DNA from: Leucobacter komagatae
Lineage (GTDB): Bacteria; Actinomycetota; Actinomycetes; Actinomycetales; Microbacteriaceae
Assembly: GCF_000834055.1 (NCBI RefSeq)
Contig: NZ_JXSQ01000008.1
Span: forward strand, 61,692 to 125,691
DNA: 64,000 nucleotides
Reading direction: 5' to 3'
Under the pieces are notes generated by a model. It saw nothing but the letters and a program-made list of their open reading frames with translations, did no database searches and was not told the origin of the DNA. This document shows positions 17,496 through 26,533 of the stretch, piece by piece. A program made the position numbers and the translations under genes. Numbering within the stretch: the first letter of the stretch is position 1; every line of letters starts with the position of its first letter.

Positions 17496-18454
17496 CGCAC
17501 GGCTCCCTTCAGGGACGCTGGGGCTTCGGTCTTCGCGCGCAGGCGCGGGTCGAGCACCGGGTACAGCAGATCGACCACGAGGTTGATAATGACAAACGTG
17601 AGCGAGGCGAACACGACGATCGCGAGCAGCACAGGTGTGTCGCGATTTGCGACGGCCTGCGCGGTGAGCTGCCCGATACCTGCACGCGCAAACACGGTCT
17701 CGGAGACGACTGCGCCACCGACGAGTTCACCGAACAGCACGCCGGCCATCGTGAGGGTCGGCAGCAAGGCGTTGCGCGCGACGTTTCGCCACAGCAGCCA
17801 TGAGGTGCTCGCACCGCGGGCGCGAACCACGGCAACGAATGGTTGCGTGCGCACCTCGTCGATGGAGCGGAGGAGGACCTGTGCGAGGGGGGCGGCGATG
17901 GGGATCGCGATCGTGAGTACCGGAAGCACGAGTGCCTGGATTCCTGTCGCCCCGATGGCGGGCACCAGCCCCAGCTGGAATGAGAACACCTGGATGAGCA
18001 TGATGCCGATCCAAAACACGGGAAGCGACACGAACAGTGGCGGAAGGCCACGGAAGAAGCGGCGCAACCACACCGCGCCGCCAAAACTTGCGGTGAACGC
18101 GATAGTCACCGCGAGGAATACCGCGACAACGAGACTCGAGATAGCGAGCACGAGGCTTGAGGGCAGTGCGGTGGCGAGCAGCGTGCTCACCGCCGCCCCG
18201 CTGTTGACCGAGTAGCCGAGATCGCCGCGCAGGAACGACCAGATCGAGTCGAGGTAGCGCTCAAGCGGCGGGCGGTCGGCGCCGTAGCTCTCGCGGATCG
18301 CGTCGAGCTGCTCGGGCGAAAGCCCCAGCTCTGGGTTGCCGTAGCGGGCGAGCACCGCGTCTCCAGGAAGGGCCGATAGCAGCACGTAGGCCACCGTGTA
18401 GGCGAGCAGCAGCACGACGAGCGCCTGCAGCACGCGCCTCACGATGTACGGCAT
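17492..18454 (-). CDS. ABC transporter permease, DppB-like
   Basis: A 320-residue membrane protein opening with MPYIVRRVLQALVVLLLAY, the standard first helix of DppB/OppB permeases. The extracytoplasmic loop (LPGDAVLARYGNPELG) and the EAA loop (VVRARGASTSWLLWRNVARNALLP) follow. It forms the import channel with the DppC-like protein. The start ATG at 18454 lies 36 bases after the substrate-binding protein gene, and the stop overlaps the next gene as ATGA. Confidence 0.93.
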   Translation of the reverse strand: MPYIVRRVLQALVVLLLAYTVAYVLLSALPGDAVLARYGNPELGLSPEQLDAIRESYGADRPPLERYLDSIWSFLRGDLGYSVNSGAAVSTLLATALPSSLVLAISSLVVAVFLAVTIAFTASFGGAVWLRRFFRGLPPLFVSLPVFWIGIMLIQVFSFQLGLVPAIGATGIQALVLPVLTIAIPIAAPLAQVLLRSIDEVRTQPFVAVVRARGASTSWLLWRNVARNALLPTLTMAGVLFGELVGGAVVSETVFARAGIGQLTAQAVANRDTPVLLAIVVFASLTFVIINLVVDLLYPVLDPRLRAKTEAPASLKGAVR

Positions 18455-18490
18455 GTGATCGTTCCTTCCTGGAGTCGGGTGTGCTCGTGG

Positions 18491-20143
18491 CTAGCGGTTC
18501 AGCCAGGTGCTGTAGAAGCTCGGCCGCCCGACCGACTCAGTCGCGAAACCCTGAACGGTGTCGGTGAGCCCGTACACCTGGGGCTCCTCGAAGAGCGGGA
18601 GGATGTACGCGTTCTCGGCAAGGTAGCGCTGGGCTGCCTCTGAGGCCGCTGCACGCTTGTCGGCGGTCGGCTCCGATGCGACCTTCGCCAGCAAATCATC
18701 GAGCTCCTGGTCGGCGTTCTTGCCTGTCGCCGTGTTGTAGTTCAGCAGCGTGTTGCGGTTCGTCGAGAAATACTGCGACTTGAGCACGTCGTAGTCGGCT
18801 CGGCCGACCATCGAGTGGTACACCTGAACGGTGTCGGGGTCGAGGCTCGCTGCGGTCTGCGCTGCCTGGTCACCGGAGAACAGGTTGACCTCGATGCCGA
18901 GTTCGCCGAGCTGCTCCTGGATCAGTGTCACGACCTCTTTGGAGCGCGGCTGTGGCAGCGCCTCGTTGAAGGTGAGGCTCAGGCGCTTGCCGTCCTTCTC
19001 GAGCACGCCGTCGCTGCCTGGCTTCCAGCCTGCCTCTGAGAGGAGCTCGGCTGCCCGCTTCGGGTTGAACTCGTAGTACTCGGAGGTATCGACGTAGCCG
19101 AGGGCTGCCGTTGCGAGCGCACCGGTCGCGAGCGGGTAGCTGTCGGTGAAGAGGGTGTCGACGATCTTCGCGCGATCGATGCCTGCGATGATCGCCTGGC
19201 GAACCTTGATGTCGTCAAGGAGGTCGTTCGTGAATCGGAAGTTCAGGCTGTTCGTCACACCGTTCGTGGGTGCGGCGAGGATTGAGAGGCCGTCGCCGGC
19301 GAACTGCGGCTCGTCCGGTGCGGGAATCTGCCGAGCAACGTCAGCCTGCTTCGCGACGACCGTGCCAACGCGGACGCTGTTCTCGCCTGCGACGGTGTAG
19401 GTGATGCCGTCAAGGTAGGCGCGGCCGTCGTGGGCGGCTGCAGCCGGTGCCCAGTCGTAGTCCTCGCGGACAGTGAGGCCGGTTTCGGTGCCGATCTTCT
19501 CCTCGGAGATCACGAACGGCCCGCTGCCGATAACCTCGGTGGCGCTTCCCGGGCCGAAGCCTTCGCTGTCGAGGTCGAGCGTTGCGTCTGAGACGAGGCC
19601 CGAGTTGATGGTTGACACCGCTTGCGCGAAGCCAGGCGACGGCGCGGTGAAGTGGAACTTCACCGTCTTCGCATCGACGACCTCACCGTGGTCGTAGTTA
19701 TTGATGGCTTCTGAGGGGGTGAGGGCGCGATCCGCATCGCCCTTTCCGTAGAGGTCAAGATTCTTCACGACGTTTTCCGCGGTGAGCGGTGTCCCGTCGG
19801 AGTAGGTGACATCGTCACGAAGCTTGAAGGTGTACTCCGTCGCGTCTGCGTTTACCTCGGGGAGTTCGCTCGCGATCCATGGCTCAAGCTCCAGGGTTTG
19901 TGGATCCTGGTACAGCAACCGATCGGTGATGTTGTTCACGATGCCGCCGTTGGGGTAGAACCCACCGGCTGGTGGGTACAGCGTTGTCCATGCCTGGGGC
20001 TCGAGATAGCTGAGCGTTCCGCCCGTTACGGGGTCTCCCGCTGGGGCGTCGCCAGCGGCCGCGCCGCTTGAGCAACCCGCGAGGAGCGCGGTCGTTGCGG
20101 CGAGGGACAGCGCGGCAAGGGCCGTGCGACGTATGCGTGACAT
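18491..20143 (-). CDS. Substrate-binding lipoprotein of the ABC importer (SBP_bac_5, KPN_01854-like)
   Basis: A 550-residue extracytoplasmic lipoprotein. The signal peptide ends in the lipobox LLAGC, and the mature part is a cluster C (peptide/nickel-type) binding protein. The opening QAWTTLYPPAGGFYPNGGIV and NNITDRLLYQD resemble the KPN_01854 family rather than DppA, whose ligand has not been defined. The ATG at 20143 follows GGAG; an upstream reading to 20263 lacks both signal peptide logic and a ribosome-binding site. It is the first gene of the leftward operon and diverges from the FAD protein gene. Confidence 0.9.
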   Translation of the reverse strand: MSRIRRTALAALSLAATTALLAGCSSGAAAGDAPAGDPVTGGTLSYLEPQAWTTLYPPAGGFYPNGGIVNNITDRLLYQDPQTLELEPWIASELPEVNADATEYTFKLRDDVTYSDGTPLTAENVVKNLDLYGKGDADRALTPSEAINNYDHGEVVDAKTVKFHFTAPSPGFAQAVSTINSGLVSDATLDLDSEGFGPGSATEVIGSGPFVISEEKIGTETGLTVREDYDWAPAAAAHDGRAYLDGITYTVAGENSVRVGTVVAKQADVARQIPAPDEPQFAGDGLSILAAPTNGVTNSLNFRFTNDLLDDIKVRQAIIAGIDRAKIVDTLFTDSYPLATGALATAALGYVDTSEYYEFNPKRAAELLSEAGWKPGSDGVLEKDGKRLSLTFNEALPQPRSKEVVTLIQEQLGELGIEVNLFSGDQAAQTAASLDPDTVQVYHSMVGRADYDVLKSQYFSTNRNTLLNYNTATGKNADQELDDLLAKVASEPTADKRAAASEAAQRYLAENAYILPLFEEPQVYGLTDTVQGFATESVGRPSFYSTWLNR

Positions 20144-20327
20144 GGATTCGTTCTCCGAAGTTCGGTGGCGAGAACTCGCGAAACATATCTTTTGCTTTTG
20201 CGAGCTATTACAAATGGTTATCCTTGCACGTCGCACGATCGCCACGCAACGTGAGCCACACACCTCCCGTCACACTCCGTAACGCTCAGCCGCCGAACGG
20301 GTAAGCCTCAGGCGACCCAAGCTAGGC

Positions 20328-20342
20328 TTATGTGAGACATAA
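20328..20342. promoter_or_regulatory. Palindrome TTATGT-N3-ACATAA between divergent operons
   Basis: A perfect 15-bp inverted repeat lies in the region separating the importer operon from the FAD/SDR operon. It is about ten bases upstream of a TATATT -10-like box (20353-20358) that could serve the rightward genes. It is a candidate operator, but no regulator gene is present in the cluster. Confidence 0.4.
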
Positions 20343-20371
20343 TTCCGACACCTATATTGGGATCACCATCA

Positions 20372-22450
20372 ATGCCCCTCACCGCAGCACAGCGCCAGCC
20401 CGACCACCGGGCGAGCATCGCCATCATCGGGCTCGGTCCGCGCGGCGCCTCACTCATTGAACGGCTTGGGGCGCACCTCGCAGTACTCCCGGACAGTCCG
20501 CAACTCCAACTCCACCTCATCGACGACGCCCAGCCAGGAGCGGGGCGGATCTGGCGCACGGACCAGACGCGCGACCTCTGCATGAACACCCTCGCCGACG
20601 CTGTCACGCTGTTCACCGAACCCGGCAGCACCGTCACGGGAACGATCATCGAAGGCCCCACCCTGTTCGAGTGGTGCGTGCTCGCACGGGAGACAAGCGC
20701 CGGGCCTGTCGGGGCAACGATCCCCCGCTCACGCACGGCCACGTACGCCGACTACCCAGCCAGGGACGGCCTCGTCGCCGATTACCGCGACGAGCTCGCG
20801 CAGCTGCGTCCAGAATCCCACCCAAGCCGCGCGCTCTACGGTGAATACCTCTCCTGGTTCTTCGACCGCGCAATCAGCGAGCTTCCCGACTCAGTGAACG
20901 TGATCCACCACCGAGCGCGGGCCATCGATATCACCCGCGTTGCTGATGTCGAGCACATCGCCCTCGACCGCCCATCGCCCGAGGGCACCACAGAGGTACT
21001 CGCAAACAGCGTCATCGCCGCAACCGGCTGGCTCCCGCGGAAGGCGACGCCAGCGGACGCGGCGCTCGAAGCAAAAACCGCTCAGCGCGACGAACTCACG
21101 TGGGTGCGCGAGGGCAGCCCGGTTGAGCAACAGCTCGACGCGATCCTGCCAGGCGAACGCGCGATCGTCCGCGGCCTCGGCATGGGCTTCTTCGACACCG
21201 TGACCCTTCTCACGCTCGGTCGCGGCGGCAGCTACGCGCCCCAACCCGACGCACCTGGCGGGCTGCGCTACGTCCCCTCCGGCCGGGAACCAGTCCTCCA
21301 TGTCACCTCCCGGCGCGGCGTGCCGTTTCGCGCAAAGTCGCGCTACGGCGGACTCCCTCCGCGCGCCGCGCAAACCCTCCTGAACGAGGTCGACTGGAGC
21401 TCGGTGCGACGCCCCATCAATTTCGACAGGCTCCTCTGGCCACGCATCGTCGGCGACGCGTTCCTCGCGCACGCCACCACGCTACGCCGCGTCACCCCAG
21501 CGGCGCTCGGCGACGCCCCCGACGCCACGCTTACCAAGATCGACGACGCCGTGCGGCGTGCGATCGCACCCATCATCGACGGCTCCACCAACGCGGGCCT
21601 GGCCGAAACCGCCGACGTGGTAGCGGCAGCGGTCGCCCCACTGATCCCCTCACAGGCGGATCGGTTCGACCTCGCGGGCGAGATCCGCCCGGTGAATCGG
21701 CCATTTGGGGCGCCAGCGGAATTCAACGATTGGGTGATCGAACGCGTAGCAGCCGACCTGCGGGAGGTCGATCGCGGCGCAGCCAGTCCGGTGAAGGCCG
21801 GGCTGTGGTCGGTGAGCTCGGCGCGCGGCTTCGCCGCACAGCTCGGCACCCTCGGCGGCTTTGACGCGGAATCCCGCAGCAGCGGGGCAGCGCTGCTCAA
21901 CTCGCTCGGCGGCATGGTTGGCTCGGGCCCGCCAGCGTTCCGCAACAATGAGCTACTCGCCCTCGCCGCAGCGGGGATCGTGCACTTCATCGGACCGGAG
22001 GCGTCACTCGACGTCAACACGAACGGCTTCGTCGCGAGCTCCTCAGCCGTAAGCAACTCCCAGGTGACAGCGCGCGTGCTGATCGACTCCTGGATGCACC
22101 TGCACGACGCGCGGTCGAGCGAAGATCCACTGACCGTGTCACTGTTCAATGCGGGACGGGCCCGCGTCTTCAATATCCGATCACGCGCGGGCGAGGCCCC
22201 GGTTTCTACCGCTGGGATCGACATCGACCCCGCAACAGGGCGCCTCATCGGCACGTCGGGCACACTCGACCCCGCCGTCCACCTCAGCGGCATTCCCGCC
22301 GACGACACCCTCCACGGCACCATCATTAGCCCAATGCCTGGAACTGATCCGCCCATGCTGCGCGAGACCGACAGGGTCGCATTCAGCGCGCTCGGGATCG
22401 CCACCCTGGCAGCAACACCACCGATCCGCGAAGGAGCACTCAGTGCCTGA
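20372..22450 (+). CDS. FAD/NAD(P)-binding protein
   Basis: About 692 residues. A dinucleotide-binding fold opens with SIAIIGLGPRGASLIERL and continues with QLHLIDDAQPGAGRIWRT, the pattern of the NAD_binding_9 type of flavoprotein related to lysine/ornithine N-monooxygenases. A second motif, NSVIAATGWLP, marks the NADPH-side ATG segment. No membrane helices were noted. The product is presumably an oxidoreductase acting on the compound imported by the divergent ABC system. The ATG at 20372 is chosen; a TTG at 20357 is possible, and neither has a clear ribosome-binding site. The stop overlaps the SDR gene by eight bases. Confidence 0.82.
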   Translation: MPLTAAQRQPDHRASIAIIGLGPRGASLIERLGAHLAVLPDSPQLQLHLIDDAQPGAGRIWRTDQTRDLCMNTLADAVTLFTEPGSTVTGTIIEGPTLFEWCVLARETSAGPVGATIPRSRTATYADYPARDGLVADYRDELAQLRPESHPSRALYGEYLSWFFDRAISELPDSVNVIHHRARAIDITRVADVEHIALDRPSPEGTTEVLANSVIAATGWLPRKATPADAALEAKTAQRDELTWVREGSPVEQQLDAILPGERAIVRGLGMGFFDTVTLLTLGRGGSYAPQPDAPGGLRYVPSGREPVLHVTSRRGVPFRAKSRYGGLPPRAAQTLLNEVDWSSVRRPINFDRLLWPRIVGDAFLAHATTLRRVTPAALGDAPDATLTKIDDAVRRAIAPIIDGSTNAGLAETADVVAAAVAPLIPSQADRFDLAGEIRPVNRPFGAPAEFNDWVIERVAADLREVDRGAASPVKAGLWSVSSARGFAAQLGTLGGFDAESRSSGAALLNSLGGMVGSGPPAFRNNELLALAAAGIVHFIGPEASLDVNTNGFVASSSAVSNSQVTARVLIDSWMHLHDARSSEDPLTVSLFNAGRARVFNIRSRAGEAPVSTAGIDIDPATGRLIGTSGTLDPAVHLSGIPADDTLHGTIISPMPGTDPPMLRETDRVAFSALGIATLAATPPIREGALSA

Positions 22451-23138
22451 TTCCCGCCCAGTAGCCCTCGTGACCGGCGCGACCGGAGGCATGGGGTCCG
22501 AAATCGTTCGCGACCTCGTCGCGACGCACCGCGTCATCGCTGTCGGCCGCAACGGTGACCGGCTCGCCGAGCTCGCACGGGAGACCGGCGCAGAGACCTG
22601 GACAATCGACCTCACCGACACTGAGGCGCTCACCGCGAACGCCACAGCACTCACCCGGCTCGACGTGCTCGTGCACGCGGCAGCGCGGGGCGGATCCCTT
22701 CCGGTTGCGGTAGCAACGCCGACCGACTGGGCCGAGAACTTTGCGCTCAACGTCTCCGCACCAGCCGAGCTCACGCGACTCACGCTGCCGCTGCTGCGAG
22801 CCGCGGCAGGGACCGTCGTGTTCATTGGATCCGGCGCGAGCACGCGGCCCGTGCCCGGGTCGGCCGTGTACACCGCCACGAAGCACGCGCTCCGCGGACT
22901 CGCAGATGTGCTCCGCATTGACGAGGAACCGCATCGGCTTCGCGTCGTGACCATTGCGCCTGGACAGACCGACACCGCGATGCTGCGCGGCAACATCCCC
23001 GCAGCCTCCTACGAGGCAGACCGCTACATTCGGCCGGAGTCCGTCGCGTTGACGGTCCGCTTCGCCGTCGACGCCCCCGCCGACGTGCAGCTCACCGATC
23101 TGGCTGTGCGACCGCGCCAGGAGATCGCCCGGCTCTGA
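22443..23138 (+). CDS. Short-chain dehydrogenase/reductase (SDR)
   Basis: A 231-residue classical SDR. The cofactor motif TGATGGMGSEIV is at the N-terminus, NVSAPAELTR stands for the structural Asn helix, and the active site Ser and Tyr-x-x-x-Lys occur as FIGSGAS and YTATKHAL. Such enzymes oxidise or reduce alcohols and ketones with NAD(P). The GTG at 22443 has a strong AAGGAG and overlaps the FAD protein gene, so the two are coupled. A perfect terminator follows at 23204. Confidence 0.9.
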   Translation: MPDSRPVALVTGATGGMGSEIVRDLVATHRVIAVGRNGDRLAELARETGAETWTIDLTDTEALTANATALTRLDVLVHAAARGGSLPVAVATPTDWAENFALNVSAPAELTRLTLPLLRAAAGTVVFIGSGASTRPVPGSAVYTATKHALRGLADVLRIDEEPHRLRVVTIAPGQTDTAMLRGNIPAASYEADRYIRPESVALTVRFAVDAPADVQLTDLAVRPRQEIARL

Positions 23139-23203
23139 AGGGCAGTCTCAAGCCTCCGTCCCGGCCCCGTCCGAATCCGGAGCATGACTGCACCCCAGAA
23201 CGC

Positions 23204-23242
23204 AAAGTGGTGGTGCGCCTGTCTGGCGCACCACCACTTTTT
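23204..23242. terminator. Intrinsic terminator after the SDR gene
   Basis: A perfect 16-bp stem, AAAGTGGTGGTGCGCC with its complement, closes on the loop TGTCT and ends in a T run, with an A run on the other side. It can end both the rightward FAD-SDR operon and the leftward glutathione peroxidase transcript. Confidence 0.9.
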
Positions 23243-23269
23243 CAAAACGCGAGCAGCGCCCGCGGGCTA

Positions 23270-23770
23270 CTACGCTGCGGCCAGTGCCTCTTCGATTGCC
23301 TCTCGAACTACCGGGTCTCCGGGTTCCGTCGACGACCGGAATCGCCGAATGCGGGGGGAGCCGCCTCCTGCCGGGTCTGGGTAGACGAGGAACTTCTCGA
23401 AGTTCCAGCGCACGAGGCCCGCCGCGCCAGACTCGTCCTTCCCTCGCCGCAGTTCTTTGAAGAGTGGCTCGGTGCCTCGACCATTGACCTTCCCCTTCGC
23501 GAGCAGCGGGAACGTGACGCCGTAGTTCACCGAGCAGAACTCGGCGATCTCCTCGTCACTGCCAGGCTCCTGCATGAGGAACTGGTTGCAGGGCATCCCG
23601 ATGATGGTGAGGCCCCTCTCGCCAAACTCGCGGTGGAGCTCCTCGAGACCGGCGTACTGCGGCGTAAACCCACACTTCGAGGCGACGTTCACCACGAGTG
23701 CCGCACCGGGCGCCAGGTCTCCGAATGTTCGAGTTTCCCCGCTTGCCAACTGCACTTCAATGTCTCGCAT
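23270..23770 (-). CDS. Glutathione peroxidase family protein (Cys type)
   Basis: A 166-residue thioredoxin-fold peroxidase. The active-site Cys is in NVASKCGFTPQY, with the conserved Gln/Trp environment in MPCNQFLMQEPG and RWNFEKFLV. Having Cys rather than selenocysteine and living in an actinobacterium, it most likely reduces lipid or organic hydroperoxides using thioredoxin. The ATG at 23770 has a perfect AGGAGG; a start six codons upstream is less likely. It is a separate leftward unit next to the RNA repair genes. Confidence 0.92.
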   Translation of the reverse strand: MRDIEVQLASGETRTFGDLAPGAALVVNVASKCGFTPQYAGLEELHREFGERGLTIIGMPCNQFLMQEPGSDEEIAEFCSVNYGVTFPLLAKGKVNGRGTEPLFKELRRGKDESGAAGLVRWNFEKFLVYPDPAGGGSPRIRRFRSSTEPGDPVVREAIEEALAAA

Positions 23771-23869
23771 GATGCCTCCTGTTCCCAAGGTACTCCCTCG
23801 CGGTTATGCCGTGGCCGGGAACTTGCCCAGTGTGCGCCGAAGGGTTTCCCGGTCAGCGTGCGAAGACCG

Positions 23870-26533
23870 CTACAACCTTGGGTCGACCGGATCGGACTCG
23901 AGCGCGAGCACCGCGGCGACCGCCTCGTGCACCCGCCACAGCGGCTCCCCGGCAACGAAGCGATCGAGGCCCTCGGCGCCGAGCGCGAACTCCCTTGCCG
24001 CGAGCGATCGCTTCCGCCCGAGGTCTCGCTCGCGCAGCCGACTGAGGTTCTTCGGCTCAAGGTACTCGGGCCCGTAGATGATCCGCAGATACTCGCGCCC
24101 GCGCACCTTCAGCCCTGGCGGCACGAGCCCCTTCGGCCCGCGCACGACCGAGGCCTCCGGCTTCACGACCATGCCCTCACCGCCGGCGCCGGTGAGTTCC
24201 TCCCACCAAGCGACGCCCTCGGCGACGCTCGCCTCGTCGGCGGGCGAGACGGTGAGGTTGCGTGTGCGGCGCACGAGTTCGGGGGCGGCGGCCGCGAGGC
24301 GGTCGATGATCTCGAGGTGCCAGGGATGCGGATCCGCGTACCGCGCACGCCCCTCCGTCGCGAGCACCTGGAACGGGGCGAAGCTCACTCCGTCGAGTCC
24401 CGAAGTTGGCCACACGTAGCGGCGGTAGGCCCGGGTAAAGGCCTCGGCGCCTTCAAGGCGTGTGGCGGCCCGGCTTTCGAGCGCGGCGACGTCGACGCCG
24501 CGGGCGGCTGCGTCCGCGAACCCGGCCACGGCCGCCCCAAGCCCCGCTCGGGCGGCCGCCCCCGCGGGCGCGTAGACGCCCGTGAGTAGCTCGCCGGCCT
24601 TGAGCGACCATGGCAGCATTTCGCCGTCGAACAGCACCCAGTCGGTTCCGAGTTCGTCCCAAAGCTCGACTGAGTCCGCCGCAGCGCGCAGCCCCGTGAG
24701 GAACGCCTCGGTGGTGTCGCGCTCAAACAGTGCACGACCGGTGCGGGTGTACACGATGCCGGTTTCGCCTGGCTCGCCGCCGAAGCACCGCGCGGCCGTC
24801 TCAGCATCGCGACAGAGCAGCACGACCGCGCGCGATCCCATGTGCTTCTCCTCGCACACCACGCGCTCGACGCCGGCCGCTGCAAACACCTTGAACGCCT
24901 CGCGCGGGTGCTCAAGGTAGCCGGGCTCGGAGCTCGTTGGCGAAGGTGACATCGTCGGCGGCAGGTACGGCAGCCACGAGGGTGCGACGGCGAAGCGGCT
25001 CAGCGTTTCGAAGCCGCCCGCCGCCTGTTCCGCACGCACACCGACCTTGCCGTGGAGGGACGTCTCGATGACGCGGCGCCCGAGCACGTCGGTCGCTCGC
25101 AGCTCTCCGGCGGTGCGGGGCGTGGCCCGTTGGTGCGCGGCCGCCTCGCCCGCGGCTCCTGCGCTAGCGGATCCTCCCCCGTCAGAGGGGGCGGCCGGAG
25201 CCGCGCTCTCGACCGGAGCCGTGCTCGCAACAACGGCCGCGCTACCGCGCGGGGCGGCGAGCGGACGGACGGGGTCAGCGTAGCGTTCGCGGGCGGCCAC
25301 CTGCACGACCTCGCGCTCGGGGTACCTGAGCGCTGAGAGCTTTCCACCGAAAACGCAGCCCGTATCCAGGCACATGACATTGTTGCGCCACTCCACCTCT
25401 TGCACCGGGGTGTGCCCGTGGAGCACGATTGCCTTCCCGCGGTAGTCGGCGGCCCAGTCGAGCCGCACGGGCAGCCCGTACTCGTCGGTCTCGCCGGTCG
25501 TGTCGCCGTACAGCGCGAATGCCCGTACGCGACCCGAGCTGCGCCCGTGGAATGCTTCCTTCAGCCCGGCATGGGCGACAACAAGCTTGCCGTCGTCGAG
25601 CACAAGGTGCGAGACGAGTCCGTGCGCCCAGTCGCGCACCTCGCGCCGAAAATCGTCGCCCTCGCCCGCAAGCTCGAGCATGGTTTCGGCGAGCCCGTGG
25701 GTGAAGGTCTTTCGTTTGCCATCGAGTGCGGCGACGAGTTTCTCCTCGTGGTTGCCCGGCACGGCAAACGCGTGACCGGCTTTGTGCATGCCCATCGCGA
25801 GCCGGAGCACGCCGGCCGAGTCTGGCCCGCGGTCGACGAGGTCACCGAGGAAAAGGATGCGGCGCCCCGCAGGGTGGGTCGCGTCGACAGCGCGCCCAGC
25901 GTCGTCGCGCTGGATCGCGTACCCCAGCTCACCGAGCAGCTCCTCGAGCTCGGGCAGGCAGCCGTGCACGTCACCAATCACGTCAAACGGGCCGTGGTCG
26001 TCACGGAAGTCGGTGAGGAGCTTGCGCCGCGTGATCCGCACCGATGCGACCTCTTCTGGTGTGCTGAGCACGTGCACGCCGCGCAGCCCCTCGCGCCTGA
26101 GGCCGCGCATGGAGCGGCGCAGCTGGCTCTGCTGGCGGCGAATCACTTGCGCGCCGCGCGGGGTATCGGCGCGGGCGGCGTCGCGTTCGGTGAGGACCGT
26201 CTCGGCGAGGTCGAACACGATCGCGACGGGGAGCACGTCGTGATCTTTCGCGAGCGCGACGAGCGAGGCGCGGGCCGCGGGCTGCACGTTCGTCGCGTCG
26301 ATGACGGTGAGCAGCCCCGCTTCGAGGCGCTTCGCCGCGATCGTGTGGAGAAGCTCGAACGCGGGTTGCGTCGCCGCCTGGTTGTTCGGGTCGTTCGACA
26401 CGATGCCGCGGCACTCGTCGCTCGACACCGTCTCGTAGCGCCCGAAGTGCTCACGCGCGAAACTGCTCTTGCCCGAGCCAGACGCCCCGACGAGCAGTAC
26501 GAGGGCGACCTCGGGGATCGAAATCTCGGTCAT
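23870..26533 (-). CDS. Pnkp: polynucleotide kinase-phosphatase-ligase (RNA repair)
   Basis: An 887-residue protein with the three modules of bacterial Pnkp in order. The 5'-OH kinase has a P-loop GASGSGKSS at 16-24. A calcineurin-like 2',3'-phosphatase has GDVHG (187), GDLVDRG (230) and GNHEEK (260). A low-complexity Ala/Pro linker (about 430-475) leads to an adenylyltransferase/ligase domain with the nucleophilic Lys563 in EEKHMGSR. With Hen1 it heals and seals RNA cut by ribotoxins. Its ATG overlaps the hen1 stop as ATGA, so both proteins are made from one mRNA and probably form the known complex. The linker is longer than needed and Ala-rich. Confidence 0.93.
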   Translation of the reverse strand: MTEISIPEVALVLLVGASGSGKSSFAREHFGRYETVSSDECRGIVSNDPNNQAATQPAFELLHTIAAKRLEAGLLTVIDATNVQPAARASLVALAKDHDVLPVAIVFDLAETVLTERDAARADTPRGAQVIRRQQSQLRRSMRGLRREGLRGVHVLSTPEEVASVRITRRKLLTDFRDDHGPFDVIGDVHGCLPELEELLGELGYAIQRDDAGRAVDATHPAGRRILFLGDLVDRGPDSAGVLRLAMGMHKAGHAFAVPGNHEEKLVAALDGKRKTFTHGLAETMLELAGEGDDFRREVRDWAHGLVSHLVLDDGKLVVAHAGLKEAFHGRSSGRVRAFALYGDTTGETDEYGLPVRLDWAADYRGKAIVLHGHTPVQEVEWRNNVMCLDTGCVFGGKLSALRYPEREVVQVAARERYADPVRPLAAPRGSAAVVASTAPVESAAPAAPSDGGGSASAGAAGEAAAHQRATPRTAGELRATDVLGRRVIETSLHGKVGVRAEQAAGGFETLSRFAVAPSWLPYLPPTMSPSPTSSEPGYLEHPREAFKVFAAAGVERVVCEEKHMGSRAVVLLCRDAETAARCFGGEPGETGIVYTRTGRALFERDTTEAFLTGLRAAADSVELWDELGTDWVLFDGEMLPWSLKAGELLTGVYAPAGAAARAGLGAAVAGFADAAARGVDVAALESRAATRLEGAEAFTRAYRRYVWPTSGLDGVSFAPFQVLATEGRARYADPHPWHLEIIDRLAAAAPELVRRTRNLTVSPADEASVAEGVAWWEELTGAGGEGMVVKPEASVVRGPKGLVPPGLKVRGREYLRIIYGPEYLEPKNLSRLRERDLGRKRSLAAREFALGAEGLDRFVAGEPLWRVHEAVAAVLALESDPVDPRL

